Source: Paracoccaceae bacterium
Lineage (GTDB): Bacteria > Pseudomonadota > Alphaproteobacteria > Rhodobacterales > Rhodobacteraceae
DNA: 63,478 nt
NCBI GenBank assembly: GCA_011389685.1
Contig: JAABTV010000015.1
Location: 1-63,478 of the forward strand
Reading direction: 5' to 3'
The position numbers were made by a program, and so were the translations under genes. This document shows, piece after piece, positions 18,230-28,025 of this stretch. Each line of letters opens with the position of its first letter. Position 1 is the stretch's first letter. The notes beneath the pieces are model-generated. The model was given only the letters and a program-made list of their open reading frames with translations. It ran no database searches and was not told the DNA's origin.

Positions 18230-18934
18230 CTAGTTTGGCGATCCTTCTGGTGGGGTGGCGATCGAGGGGGCGGTGAATGGCTTCGGCCCCAACCCCTCGG
18301 CCCGTATCGCGCGTTTCACGCTGTGGCGCTGTTCGATTCGCGCCGCGAGGCGGGCCAGATGCGGCGTTCGGGCAAGCGAGAACCAGGCGGTTTCGCCTTC
18401 GGGATAGAGTGCCATCCAGCGCAGGCAGGCACAGACGTAAAGGTCGAGCATGGTCAGTGGAATGCCGCCCAGCACCGGCGCCTGGGTCGCCGCGAGATCG
18501 TCGAGCCGGGCAAGATGCGTGAGGAGATTGGCCTTGGTCTGAGCGCGCAGCGCGATCTGGGCCGCAGGCTCTGTACCGGCGTATTTGCGTGGGTAGAACA
18601 ACATGCGCAGATTGGCATGGAGCGTGTTCGAGGTAAAGAACAACCATTTCAGAAATGTCGCCCGGTCTGGATCGGCGGGTGCAGGGGCCAGCGCACCATG
18701 GGTGTCGGCCAGCCATAGAAGGATCGCCCCGGTCTCGAAGATCGGGCCATCGGGGGTGTCCAGCGTGGGGATCAGCCCATGCGGGTTGAGCGCTAGATAG
18801 TCGGGCGCCGTTTGCCCGCCGGTCGCGCGGCCGACCAGCGAGGTTTTATAGGGCAAACCCAGTTCTTCGAGCGCAAGACGCACGATGAGCGACGCATTGT
18901 CGGGGGCATAGTAGAGGCGATAGTGGGTCGTCAT
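18230..18934 (-). CDS. Glutathione S-transferase family protein
   Basis: 234 aa from the ATG at 18934 (MTTHYRLYYAPDNASLIVRL); a longer frame upstream lacks any family match. Thioredoxin-like N-terminal domain with the LNPHGLIPTL cis-proline motif and FETGAILLWLAD glutathione-binding stretch, then an all-helical C-terminal domain. Substrate unknown. Ends exactly where sdaA begins. Confidence 0.88.
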   Translation of the reverse strand: MTTHYRLYYAPDNASLIVRLALEELGLPYKTSLVGRATGGQTAPDYLALNPHGLIPTLDTPDGPIFETGAILLWLADTHGALAPAPADPDRATFLKWLFFTSNTLHANLRMLFYPRKYAGTEPAAQIALRAQTKANLLTHLARLDDLAATQAPVLGGIPLTMLDLYVCACLRWMALYPEGETAWFSLARTPHLARLAARIEQRHSVKRAIRAEGLGPKPFTAPSIATPPEGSPN

Positions 18935-19074
18935 GCCGTGACAATAGGTCAAGCTTGGCTGGCAGGTGCAAGGAAAGCGGCATTGCGGGTGTGGCCGACG
19001 ACCAGGCATGTGTTTACGCAATGTTAAGCTTAATTTGAAACAAAGCGGGAACATGGATCGTAAAGGAGAAACCG

Positions 19075-19209
19075 ATGATGTGGATCATGTTCTGGGTTGC
19101 CGTTCTGGCCGGGCAAATCATGCTGGCGATCGAGGGTGGCGGGGGGCTGGTGCAAACCGATGTCGCCGGGATTGTCCCTCCCGAGGCGGCGTCATTCTTT
19201 GGGTGGTGA
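19075..19209 (+). CDS. Small hydrophobic protein, 44 aa
   Basis: Begins MMWIMFWVAVLAGQIMLAIE, one probable membrane segment, followed by a Gly-rich and polar tail ending FFGW. An AAAGGAG ribosome binding site lies six bases before the first ATG. No family recognised. It sits alone between a divergent GST gene and rpiA. Coding status rests on the ribosome binding site and the membrane-like composition. Confidence 0.5.
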   Translation: MMWIMFWVAVLAGQIMLAIEGGGGLVQTDVAGIVPPEAASFFGW

Positions 19210-19302
19210 AAACCCGGCGATACCCGCCCGCAGTCATTTGCCCCTCGCCTGATGTTGGCAACTCACTTATAAGTCTGGTGGAATAACAGGAAGGGGACTG
19301 CG

Positions 19303-20091
19303 ATGTCCGGGGAACTTTCACCGATCGACAAGGCAAAATTCGTTGCCGCAAAACGCGCGGCCGACATGGTCGAGGACGGGATGCGCGTGGGTCTGGGTAC
19401 TGGCAGCACGGCGGCGTGGCTGGTCCGTTGTCTGGGCGAGATGGTGCGTACGGACGGACTCAAGATCAAAGGGGTGCCGACATCGGTCCGTACAGCGGAG
19501 TTGGCCCGCGATGTCGGCATCGAGGTGATCAGCCTCGACGAGGCGAAATGGCTCGACATCACCATCGACGGGGCGGATGAGTTCGATGGCGACCTGAACC
19601 TGATCAAGGGTGGTGGCGGGGCGCTCTTGCAGGAGAAGATTGTCGCCACGGCCAGCGACCAGATGGTGGTGATCGCCGATATCGGCAAGGAGGTCGAGAC
19701 GCTGGGGGCCTTTCCGCTGCCGGTCGAGGTGATCCCGTTCGGCTGGCAGACGACCAAGGCTCTGATCGAGGAGACGTTGATCAGCATGGATGTTCTGGGA
19801 CGTCAGTCCTCGCTTCGTATGAATGGCGAGGTGCCATTCATGACCGACGAGGGCAATCACATCCTCGATCTGCATCTGATCCGGATCGGCAATGCGCGGC
19901 AACTGGCAATGGTCTTGAACCAGATGCCCGGTGTGGTCGAGAATGGGCTTTTTATCGATATATGCGACGTGGTGGTCGTGGGGTTCGGCGACGGACGGGT
20001 CGAGCTGCGCGACATAAACGCGGGCACGATCGAGGAGGATCGACTGGATTTCGTGGAAGAGGACAACCTCTTCACCGATCTGATGGATTGA
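19303..20091 (+). CDS. rpiA: Ribose-5-phosphate isomerase A
   Basis: 262 aa. Signatures GLGTGSTAAW, TIDGADEFD and KGGGGALLQEK (substrate loop, catalytic Asp/Glu and Lys) are intact. Interconverts ribose-5-phosphate and ribulose-5-phosphate in the pentose phosphate pathway. Followed by glutathione reductase after 120 bases; that gap has a weak GCCGC-AAC-GCGGC hairpin at 20130-20142. Confidence 0.97.
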   Translation: MSGELSPIDKAKFVAAKRAADMVEDGMRVGLGTGSTAAWLVRCLGEMVRTDGLKIKGVPTSVRTAELARDVGIEVISLDEAKWLDITIDGADEFDGDLNLIKGGGGALLQEKIVATASDQMVVIADIGKEVETLGAFPLPVEVIPFGWQTTKALIEETLISMDVLGRQSSLRMNGEVPFMTDEGNHILDLHLIRIGNARQLAMVLNQMPGVVENGLFIDICDVVVVGFGDGRVELRDINAGTIEEDRLDFVEEDNLFTDLMD

Positions 20092-20211
20092 CGGCTTCTG
20101 GCCAGGTTTCCTGCGAAATTCCTGGATTCGCCGCAACGCGGCTTTCGCGCGGGGTAGACAACCGGGCCTGATGCAATAGATGTGGGGCGCGCGGTTGGAA
20201 AGGTGCGGCTT

Positions 20212-21570
20212 ATGGCATTCGACTATGATCTTTTCGTGATCGGCGGCGGCTCGGGCGGGGTGCGCGCAGGGCGCGTAGCGGCGTCGGAGGCGGGGGTAAA
20301 AGTCGCTTTGGCCGAAGAGGACCGGTATGGCGGAACCTGCGTAATTCGGGGCTGTGTTCCCAAGAAACTGATGGTATTCGCCAGCGAGTATTCCGGCATG
20401 ATCGATGATGCCGCCGCTTATGGGTGGGCTGTTCATGCTGGCGGGTTCGACTGGGCGAAGTTCCATCGCAAGCTTGAGGCGGAACTCGACAGGCTGGAAG
20501 GTATTTACCGAAAGTTGCTGGCCGGGGCCCGAGTCGAGACCTTCGACGCCCGTGCGCGGCTCGTCGATGCGCATACGGTCGAACTTTCGACTGGCGAGCG
20601 GAAATCCGCGAAACACATCCTTCTCGCCATGGGTGGCCGGCCTGTGAAAGCGGGGATTCCCGGCGAGGAACATGCCATCACCTCGAACGAGATTTTCCAT
20701 CTGCCGGGCTTGCCCAAATCCCTCCTGATCGTTGGTGGCGGCTATATCGCTTGTGAATTCGCCGGAGTGATGAATGGGTTGGGGGTGAAAACGACCCAGT
20801 ATTACCGTGGCGCGCAGATCCTGCGCGGTTTCGACGAGGAAGCGCGCGGACTGGTGTCGGAGGAAATGATCCAGAACGGGGTCGAACTTCACCTCGGGAC
20901 CAATGTTCTCGAGATGGAGAAGACCGAAAACGGGATCCATGTGAAGGCTACCAATGGTGACAGGCGCGACTTTGACGTGGTGATGTTCGCCACCGGTCGC
21001 GCGCCCAATACCGCCGATATGGGGCTTGAAGAGATCGGAATCGAACTCGGGCGAAAGGGCGAGGTTGTCGTGGATGACTATGGTCAGACCTCGGTGCCCA
21101 GTGTATACGCGGTGGGCGATGTGACTGATCGCGTGAATCTTACACCGGTTGCGATCCGCGAAGGGATGGCTTTTGTCGAAACCGTTTTCAAGGGCAATCC
21201 TACCAGGCCGGACCACGACCTGATCCCGACTGCAATCTTCACGCAGCCCGAATTCGGGACGATCGGTCTGAGCGAGGAAGAGGCGCGCGACAACGGGCCG
21301 ATCGAGATCTACTGTACCTCGTTCCGGCCGATGCAGACGCTGTTTGCGGGCAGAGAAGCACGTGGCCTGATGAAGTTGGTGGTCTGCGCCGAAACGCGGC
21401 GCGTTCTTGGCTGCCACATCGTCGCGCCGGGGGCGGGCGAAATGATCCAGCTGGTCGGGATCGCGGTAAAGATGGGAGCCACGAAAGAGGATTTCGATCG
21501 CACCATGGCAGTGCATCCGACAATGAGTGAAGAGATCGTGACCATGAGAACACCTGTACGGGTGGCTTGA
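20212..21570 (+). CDS. gor: Glutathione-disulfide reductase
   Basis: 452 aa flavoprotein. FAD-binding VIGGGSGGVRAGR at the N-terminus, the redox-active disulfide in GGTCVIRGCVPKKLM, NAD(P)-binding LIVGGGYIACEFAG, and the C-terminal active-site histidine in AVHPTMSEE. Reduces oxidised glutathione with NADPH in the cytoplasm. The family start MAFDYDLFVIGG at 20212 is chosen over an upstream ATG. Pairing with rpiA links NADPH supply and redox control. Confidence 0.96.
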   Translation: MAFDYDLFVIGGGSGGVRAGRVAASEAGVKVALAEEDRYGGTCVIRGCVPKKLMVFASEYSGMIDDAAAYGWAVHAGGFDWAKFHRKLEAELDRLEGIYRKLLAGARVETFDARARLVDAHTVELSTGERKSAKHILLAMGGRPVKAGIPGEEHAITSNEIFHLPGLPKSLLIVGGGYIACEFAGVMNGLGVKTTQYYRGAQILRGFDEEARGLVSEEMIQNGVELHLGTNVLEMEKTENGIHVKATNGDRRDFDVVMFATGRAPNTADMGLEEIGIELGRKGEVVVDDYGQTSVPSVYAVGDVTDRVNLTPVAIREGMAFVETVFKGNPTRPDHDLIPTAIFTQPEFGTIGLSEEEARDNGPIEIYCTSFRPMQTLFAGREARGLMKLVVCAETRRVLGCHIVAPGAGEMIQLVGIAVKMGATKEDFDRTMAVHPTMSEEIVTMRTPVRVA

Positions 21571-21632
21571 AATTTCCGGCACATTGCACAGGTAGTGTGA
21601 TGAACCGGTGCGACGCAGAGAGGAAGATTTGA

Positions 21633-22796
21633 ATGGCTGGACATTCTGGCGGCCCATGGGGCGGCGGAAGCAACAACGGCGGCGGCGGTGGCAAGGACGA
21701 CCGCGGCGACCGAGAGAGTGGGGGCCGGCGGCCCGGTGAAGACAAGCCGCAGATTCCCGAGATCGACGAACTGATGAAAAAAGGCCAGGAGCAGTTGCGC
21801 GTTCTGATGGGCGGACGCGGCGGCGGCGATGGCACACGCGGTGGCGGTGGCGGTCAGGGGCCGAGCCTCAACCGGGGCTCGATCGGAATCGGGATTCTGG
21901 CGGTTTTGGCACTTTGGCTCTATGCGAGTTTCTACACGGTCAAGCCCGAGGAACAGTCGGTCGAGTTGTTTCTCGGCAAATACTATTCCACGGGCAGCCC
22001 CGGTCTGAACTTTGCGCCCTGGCCTGTCGTGAGTGCCGAAGTGGTCAATGTGACCTCTGAGCGGACCGAGAATATTGGCAGCGGTCGTGGTAGCGTGGGC
22101 GGTGACGGTCTCATGCTGACCACCGATGCCAATATCGTGGACATCGACTTTCAGGTGGTGTGGAACATCAATGATCCGGCCAAGGTGTTGTTCAACATCC
22201 GTGATCCGCAACTGACCGTGCAGGCGGTGTCCGAGGCGGTCATGCGCGAGATCATCGCGGCCAGCAACCTGGCGCCGATTCTCAACCGCGACCGGGGGAT
22301 CATTGCGGATACGGCCCGCGAAGATATTCAAAGCACTCTGGACGAGTATGAAAGCGGCATCTCGGTCGTTCGGGTCAACCTCGATACCGCTGATCCCCCC
22401 CCCGAGGTGATCGACGCCTTCCGTGAGGTGCAAGCTGCCGAGCAGGAGCGCGACCGGCTGCAACGTCAGGCGGACGCCTATGCCAACCGTGTTCTGGCCG
22501 AGGCGCGTGGTAACGGGGCACAGATCATTCAGGAAGCCGAAGGGTATCGCGCCCGCGTGGTCAACGAAGCCATCGGTGAGGCCAGCCGCTTTATCGCCGT
22601 GGCGCAGGAATTCAACGAGGCGCCCGAAGTGACGCAGCGCAGGCTCTATCTGGAAACGGTCGAGCGCACTCTGGGTAAGATGGACAAGATCCTTCTGGAT
22701 GAAGGCCTCGGAAAAGACGGTCAAGGTGTCTTGCCCTATTTGCCGCTCAATGAATTGCGACGCTCGGGTCAATCGGGCACTGGAGGATCGAACTGA
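21633..22796 (+). CDS. hflK: HflK, FtsH protease modulator subunit
   Basis: 387 aa. Gly-rich N-terminal tail, one membrane segment (GIGILAVLALWLYASFYTV) at about residues 87-105, then an SPFH/band 7 domain with the Ala/Glu/Arg-rich coiled coil typical of HflK (QAAEQERDRLQRQADAY). Forms the large periplasmic-facing HflKC assembly around FtsH in the inner membrane. Overlaps hflC by one base (TGATG). Confidence 0.95.
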   Translation: MAGHSGGPWGGGSNNGGGGGKDDRGDRESGGRRPGEDKPQIPEIDELMKKGQEQLRVLMGGRGGGDGTRGGGGGQGPSLNRGSIGIGILAVLALWLYASFYTVKPEEQSVELFLGKYYSTGSPGLNFAPWPVVSAEVVNVTSERTENIGSGRGSVGGDGLMLTTDANIVDIDFQVVWNINDPAKVLFNIRDPQLTVQAVSEAVMREIIAASNLAPILNRDRGIIADTAREDIQSTLDEYESGISVVRVNLDTADPPPEVIDAFREVQAAEQERDRLQRQADAYANRVLAEARGNGAQIIQEAEGYRARVVNEAIGEASRFIAVAQEFNEAPEVTQRRLYLETVERTLGKMDKILLDEGLGKDGQGVLPYLPLNELRRSGQSGTGGSN

Positions 22797-23848
22797 TGCG
22801 CAAAACTACATTCATTCTCCCGATCCTCGTGATAGTCGGGGCGGGCATTCTCTCCGCGCTTTACATCGTGGATGAACGCGAAAAGGCACTGGTTCTGCAA
22901 TTTGGCCAGATCAAGAAAGTGGTCGAAGAACCCGGACTGGGCCTGAAGATCCCGCTTATTCAGGAGGTTGTTCGATACGATGCGCGTATCCTGTCGCTTG
23001 ATACAGATACGATCGAGGTGACGCCGTCGGATGATCGCCGGCTTGTGGTCGATGCCTTCACGCGCTACCGAATCGCTGACGTCGTGCAATTCCGACAGGC
23101 GGTGGGCATAGGAGGTATTCGTGCCGCCGAAGACCGTTTGTCCTCGGTTCTTAACGCACAGATCCGTGAGGTTCTGGGGTCCGATCAGGTCACATCCGAC
23201 ACGATCCTGTCACCACAGCGGCGCGAACTCGCGGTGCGTATCCGGGCGCAAGCAAGGGCGAGTGCGGCTGGACTGGGCCTTGAGATCGTGGACGTGCGGC
23301 TCAAGCAGACCAACCTTCCGCAGCAGAACCTTTCTGCGACCTTTGCCCGGATGCGGGCCGAGCGCGAGCGGGAAGCCGCTGACGAGGTCGCGCGCGGCAA
23401 CGAGGCGGCGCAGAGGGTGCGCGCCGCGGCCGACCGGACCGTGGTCGAAACGGTTTCGAATGCCGAACGCGAGGCCGAGATCACCCGCGGTGAAGCCGAT
23501 GCCGAGCGCAACCGGATCTATGCCGAAGCCTTTGGCAACAATCCGGACTTCTTTGCCTTTTACCGTTCGCTCACGGCATTGGAACGGTCGCTGAACGAGG
23601 AGAATTCGACTATCGTGTTTTCGCCCAACAGCGGATTCCTCAGCCAGATGTTTGGGGCGGTACGTGCTGATGGTCTGGGAAAGGTTGAAATGGAAAGCAT
23701 TGATGTTGATCGTCTTCGCGACATGGCGCCGAAAAGTGAGATTTCGCCCGACCTGCCCGAGATGGAGCGCGAGAGACTCAAGGAAGAAGGGCTAGAACCC
23801 GCGGCCGAGAATGAAGACGGCTCAAACGGTTCGGATGCATCGAATTGA
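22796..23848 (+). CDS. hflC: HflC, FtsH protease modulator subunit
   Basis: 350 aa. N-terminal membrane anchor (TFILPILVIVGAGILSAL) followed by an SPFH domain (LVLQFGQIKKVVEEPGLG) and coiled coil. Partner of HflK. Its C-terminal tail is acidic and Ser/Asn-rich (ENEDGSNGSDASN). Its TGA overlaps the TTG start of the DUF2065 gene, so the three form a tight operon. Confidence 0.95.
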   Translation: MRKTTFILPILVIVGAGILSALYIVDEREKALVLQFGQIKKVVEEPGLGLKIPLIQEVVRYDARILSLDTDTIEVTPSDDRRLVVDAFTRYRIADVVQFRQAVGIGGIRAAEDRLSSVLNAQIREVLGSDQVTSDTILSPQRRELAVRIRAQARASAAGLGLEIVDVRLKQTNLPQQNLSATFARMRAEREREAADEVARGNEAAQRVRAAADRTVVETVSNAEREAEITRGEADAERNRIYAEAFGNNPDFFAFYRSLTALERSLNEENSTIVFSPNSGFLSQMFGAVRADGLGKVEMESIDVDRLRDMAPKSEISPDLPEMERERLKEEGLEPAAENEDGSNGSDASN

Positions 23849-24042
23849 TCGGCACGGCGCTTCTGGCCCTCGGGCTGGTATTGATTGTGGAGGGGCTGGT
23901 CTATGCGCTGGCCCCTTCGCTTGTTGAGCAGATGCTTGAAGCCTTGCGGCAGATGCCACCAGAGGCGCGGCGCATTCTTGGGGGGCTGGCGATCCTGTCC
24001 GGCTTTGTTCTGGTCTGGCTGGCCAAGATGCTGGGTGCGTGA
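23845..24042 (+). CDS. DUF2065 small membrane protein
   Basis: 65 aa, two membrane segments (LLALGLVLIVEGLVYAL and LGGLAILSGFVLVWLAKML) separated by a polar loop, the family pattern. Starts with TTG in a four-base overlap with the hflC stop (TTGA). DUF2065 genes commonly follow hflKC; the function is unknown but an accessory role in the HflKC/FtsH complex is plausible. Confidence 0.85.
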   Translation: MIGTALLALGLVLIVEGLVYALAPSLVEQMLEALRQMPPEARRILGGLAILSGFVLVWLAKMLGA

Positions 24043-24090
24043 TCAAGATAATCTGCGTTCTCACGATGGCTTGACCAGGACGCCAGAGGA

Positions 24091-24118
24091 TTGTGTTGCG
24101 CCGCGCCCGCCCTAGATT
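24091..24118 (+). promoter_or_regulatory. Possible promoter of the Do-type protease gene
   Basis: TTGTGT, a 16-base spacer, then TAGATT, about 65 bases upstream of the chosen start. Moderate sigma-70 match only. Confidence 0.3.
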
Positions 24119-24183
24119 AGACTTTGAGTGGAAAGCACCGCCATTCGTGGCGGCGCGAGAATGAAAGCCAAGGAGATTTCGGT

Positions 24184-25686
24184 GTGAGAGAGCATGCGAT
24201 TGCAACACCCATCAATCCGACCCTTGAGGGGGTCAGCACGTCTGTTCAACGCGCGAGCGCGGTTCGCGCCATGTGGCTTGGCCTTCTGACTTTCATGGTT
24301 TTGATGGCCAATACGCTTCAGGCTGATGCGCGCCCCGAAAGTTTTGCCAATCTGGCCGACGAGGTGAGCCCGGCCGTGGTCAACATTACCACATCAACTG
24401 CGGTCGCACGGGGCACTGGGCCGGGTCCGATCGTGCCCGAGGGCAGTCCGTTCGAAGATTTCTTCCGTGAGTTCCAGGATCGCAACCGCGACAACGACCG
24501 CCCGCGCCGATCATCGGCGCTCGGGTCGGGGTTCGTGATCTCGGAAGATGGCTATGTGGTGACCAATAACCATGTCATCGAAAGCGCAGATGAGATCGTT
24601 ATCGAGTTTTTCACGGGCGAGGAGCTCACTGCTGAAGTTGTTGGAACCGACCCCAATACGGATATTGCGCTGTTGAAGGTCGAAGCGGAGAAACCGTTGC
24701 CTTTCGTCAGTTTTTCTGACAGCGATTCGGCTCGTGTCGGCGATTGGGTGATGGCGGTAGGAAATCCGCTGGGACAGGGATTTTCGGTCAGCGTCGGAGT
24801 TGTGTCGGCGCGCAACCGAGCCTTGTCCGGGACCTATGACGATTACATCCAAACGGATGCGGCGATCAACCGCGGCAACTCGGGCGGGCCGCTTTTCAAC
24901 ATGGATGGTCAGGTGATCGGTGTGAACACCGCAATTCTGTCACCCAACGGCGGGTCGATCGGCATCGGGTTTTCTATGGCCTCGAACGTCGTGACGCGGG
25001 TGGTTGACCAGCTGCGCGAATATGGCGAGACCCGGCGCGGCTGGCTGGGGGTGCGCATTCAGGATGTGACCGACGACGTGGCCGAGGCGATCGGGCTTGA
25101 AGAAGCGACCGGGGCGCTTGTCACCGACGTGCCCGACGGCCCCGCCAAGGAGGCCGGGATCAAGGCGGGCGATGTGATCATGAACTTTGACGGGGGCGAT
25201 GTCGAAAACACCCGTGGTCTTGTGCGGCAGGTCGGAAACGCCCCGGTCGGCAAGAGCGTGCGCGTGGTGGTATTCCGCGAGGGCAAGACCCAGACGCTCA
25301 AGGTGGTGCTCGGTCGCCGGGAAGAGGCTGAGGCGGCACGTTCGGAACGCGGTGAAGGTGCCGTGCCCGAGGAAGATGACGCCCCTGCCGAGATGGAAAT
25401 GATGGGGCTCACGCTTGCGCCGCTCAGCGACGATTTGCGCGGCGAGCTTGGCCTTGATGCGGATGCGCAGGGACTTGTCGTGCGCGATATCGACGAGATG
25501 TCCGAAGCTTATGAAAAGGGGCTGCGCGCCGGGGATCTGATCACCGAGGCCGGACAGCAAAAGGTCAATACGGTCAGTGAATTGGAAGACCGGGTCGAAG
25601 AGGCCAGAGAGGCCGGGCGCAAATCGCTTCTGCTGCTGGTACGCCGGGCGGGCGATCCGCGGTTCGTGGCGCTTTCGCTCGAGTAA
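24184..25686 (+). CDS. degP: Do/DegP-type periplasmic serine protease
   Basis: 500 aa from a GTG at 24184, chosen because AAGGAG lies eight bases upstream. A membrane-spanning signal (MWLGLLTFMVLMANTLQADA) leads into the trypsin-like domain with catalytic His130 (VVTNNHVIE), Asp160 (NTDIALLKV) and Ser233 (NRGNSGGPLF). Two PDZ domains follow (about 270-370 and 410-500). Degrades or refolds damaged envelope proteins. Downstream of hflKC, grouping two envelope protein-quality systems; ends at a strong terminator. Confidence 0.94.
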   Translation: MREHAIATPINPTLEGVSTSVQRASAVRAMWLGLLTFMVLMANTLQADARPESFANLADEVSPAVVNITTSTAVARGTGPGPIVPEGSPFEDFFREFQDRNRDNDRPRRSSALGSGFVISEDGYVVTNNHVIESADEIVIEFFTGEELTAEVVGTDPNTDIALLKVEAEKPLPFVSFSDSDSARVGDWVMAVGNPLGQGFSVSVGVVSARNRALSGTYDDYIQTDAAINRGNSGGPLFNMDGQVIGVNTAILSPNGGSIGIGFSMASNVVTRVVDQLREYGETRRGWLGVRIQDVTDDVAEAIGLEEATGALVTDVPDGPAKEAGIKAGDVIMNFDGGDVENTRGLVRQVGNAPVGKSVRVVVFREGKTQTLKVVLGRREEAEAARSERGEGAVPEEDDAPAEMEMMGLTLAPLSDDLRGELGLDADAQGLVVRDIDEMSEAYEKGLRAGDLITEAGQQKVNTVSELEDRVEEAREAGRKSLLLLVRRAGDPRFVALSLE

Positions 25687-25718
25687 GACGTTTCGCCTGG
25701 TGACATGGAAACGGAGAA

Positions 25719-25743
25719 GGGCGGGTATCATCCCGCCCTTTTT
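25719..25743 (+). terminator. Rho-independent terminator of degP
   Basis: GGGCGGG-TATCAT-CCCGCCC followed by five T. Perfect seven-pair stem. It also lies at the end of the oppositely oriented lipoprotein gene and could stop both. Confidence 0.9.
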
Positions 25744-25770
25744 GATTGGTGGGAGCGATGTGCCGATCCG

Positions 25771-26310
25771 CTATTCCTCAGGGGTTCGTTCGACTGCGAC
25801 CAACCCCATCTTGCGCGCGGCGGCGAGAGACAGGATGCCGCTGTCGATCCCCTGCGGTGCCTGAAACTGGCGAATCGCGCGGCGGGTTCGGGCATCCATC
25901 TCGCCGGTGACCGCCCCGCGATAGAGACCGCGCGCCGCGAGCGCGCGCTGGACCGAGGCCACGAAATCCGGGGTGAGCTGGTCTTCGCAAGGGGTTTCGA
26001 ACCAGAGCTCGCGACGCTCTTGCACAATGGTCTGTCGCGTTTCGAGCTTATAGATCGGTTCGGCGATCACCGTGCCATCATCGAGCACTTCGGCTGGTTG
26101 GATCAGGATGCGGTCGGTCACGGTTTCGATTATTGCGGGCGTGACATCCTTGCCCCAGCAGGTGCCGGGAGCCGCGCCGGGCGGTGCCAGTTCGTGGCTC
26201 TGGACCAACGCCGGTTCTCCCAAAAGCACCTGGTTGGCCTGGATGTTGCAGGCCCCGAGTGCGGCGAGGGCAGCAAGGTTGGCAAGAACTCGTGTCACTT
26301 GAAAATTCAT
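25771..26310 (-). CDS. Lipoprotein with C-terminal peptidoglycan-binding-like domain
   Basis: 179 aa from the ATG at 26310. MNFQVTRVLANLAALAALGAC is a lipoprotein signal with the lipobox LGAC, so the mature protein is probably anchored by a lipidated cysteine. The last 65 residues (DFVASVQRALAARGLYRGA, then DARTRRAIRQFQAP) form a PG_binding_1-type repeat. The middle part is not recognised. Likely bridges membrane and cell wall. Convergent with degP. Confidence 0.8.
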   Translation of the reverse strand: MNFQVTRVLANLAALAALGACNIQANQVLLGEPALVQSHELAPPGAAPGTCWGKDVTPAIIETVTDRILIQPAEVLDDGTVIAEPIYKLETRQTIVQERRELWFETPCEDQLTPDFVASVQRALAARGLYRGAVTGEMDARTRRAIRQFQAPQGIDSGILSLAAARKMGLVAVERTPEE

Positions 26311-26347
26311 GGCTGCCCGGCTTGTTGGTAGTATTGTTGACGCAAGA

Positions 26348-26737
26348 TTAGCCGGTTTGACCTGCCTGTGAAAGGGATGGCGTATCAGGTCGCGCTGCGT
26401 CATCCAGGGTGAGCAGATGGTCAAGCAGGCCGGAAACATCCTCGATATGTTCGGCGATCAGATGACTGACACCGCTTTGGACCTGAAGCCGCCCCGTCAC
26501 CCGCAGCATCCGTCCACCCATGACCGCCCGCCGGGAGCGTTCAAAAAGCTTCCGCCAGACGATGACGTTGACCACGCCGGTTTCATCCTCGAGCGTGAGA
26601 AAGATCACCCCCTTGGCAGTGCCGGGACGCTGTCGCAGGATGACCAGCCCCGCAACAGTCAGCCATGCGTCATGATACGCTGGACCCAGCCGAGCGGCGG
26701 GCAGGCAATAGCGCGGAGGGAGGCGTGATGGGATCAT
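26348..26737 (-). pseudogene. dnaE2: Detached C-terminal OB-fold piece of error-prone polymerase DnaE2
   Basis: About 129 codons. [38 protein letters not shown] and [19 protein letters not shown] are the hallmark of the C-terminal OB domain that closes DnaE2 proteins; it never occurs as a free protein in that family. The rest of dnaE2 lies at 48413-51358 on the same strand and ends just where this domain should begin. It has no ribosome binding site and is probably not translated. Confidence 0.8.
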
Positions 26738-26776
26738 TCGATTTGAAGGGAAATTGCCAGGGTGGAACAAAAATAG

Positions 26777-27213
<437 letters not shown>

Positions 27214-27214
<1 letters not shown>

Positions 27215-27987
27215 TGTTGCGGGCGAGGCCGTTCCGCTGGCGGGGTGTGGTGTGTTTGGTGGCTGCGTCATTGGTGTTGGTCCTGGCCTTCGTGGCAGGC
27301 ACCGCGCAGGCGGAGCGCGGCGTGATTCGAGACGCGCGCTATAGCGAGCCGACGACCCGTTATGCGCATGGCGTCCTGGGGGATGACGTGGAATGGGGGG
27401 CTTTGGAGCTGATCTTGGGGCCCTGTGCCGATTGCGCGCAAGCAGCGGTCAGAAAGGTGACGATTCGCCTGTCCGAGACGCGGGTGTTCGAGGATCTGGC
27501 GCCGCGGCTGGTTGATCTGGAGGCGGATGGATCCCCCGAGGTCATCGTGGTGGAAAGCGACATGTCGCAAGGGGCGCGGCTGGCGGTTTATGACGAAACC
27601 GGAGTGATCGCCGCGAGTCCGTTCATCGGGCGCGCAAACCGTTGGCTGGCGCCCGTGGGGGCAGCGGATTTCGACGGTGACGGAGTGCAGGAGATCGCCT
27701 ATATCGACCGCCCGCATCTGGCCAAGACGTTGAGAATATGGAGTTTTGACCGCAAGGCTGGTCTAAGGCACGTGACGGATGTTCCGGGGCTGACCAATCA
27801 TCGGATCGGGTGGGATTACATCCTTGGCGGTGTCCGGGATTGCGGGCAGGGGGCCGAGATCATCACGGCGGATTCGGGCTGGAGCCGGGTGATGGTGACG
27901 CGATTCGACGGCAAAGGCTTTGCCTCCCGGGTCTTGGGGCCGTATCGTGAGGAGAGTGATCTGAGCCGGGCCTTGGCGTGTGAGTGA
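27214..27987 (+). CDS. Exported FG-GAP/VCBS repeat protein
   Basis: 257 aa. Signal peptide (CLVAASLVLVLAFVAGTAQA). The body contains calcium-binding integrin-like loops, clearest in AADFDGDGVQEIAYID and DLEADGSPEVIVVE, and a Cys pair CADC. The repeats suggest a partial beta-propeller in the periplasm or outside the cell. Translationally coupled to fdx by a one-base overlap, though no functional link is obvious. Confidence 0.8.
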
Positions 27988-28025
27988 GGTCGGCATTTGT
28001 CGACACGGTTGTGGAGTGTGAAGGC

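Noticed and set aside
18966..19286. A 106-codon plus-strand frame overlapping the small peptide gene
   Set aside because: It has no ribosome binding site and composition is random-like, while the 44-codon frame inside it has a good site and a membrane helix.
19318..21837. An 839-codon minus-strand frame across rpiA, gor and hflK
   Set aside because: Antisense shadow of three conserved genes; no protein family features.
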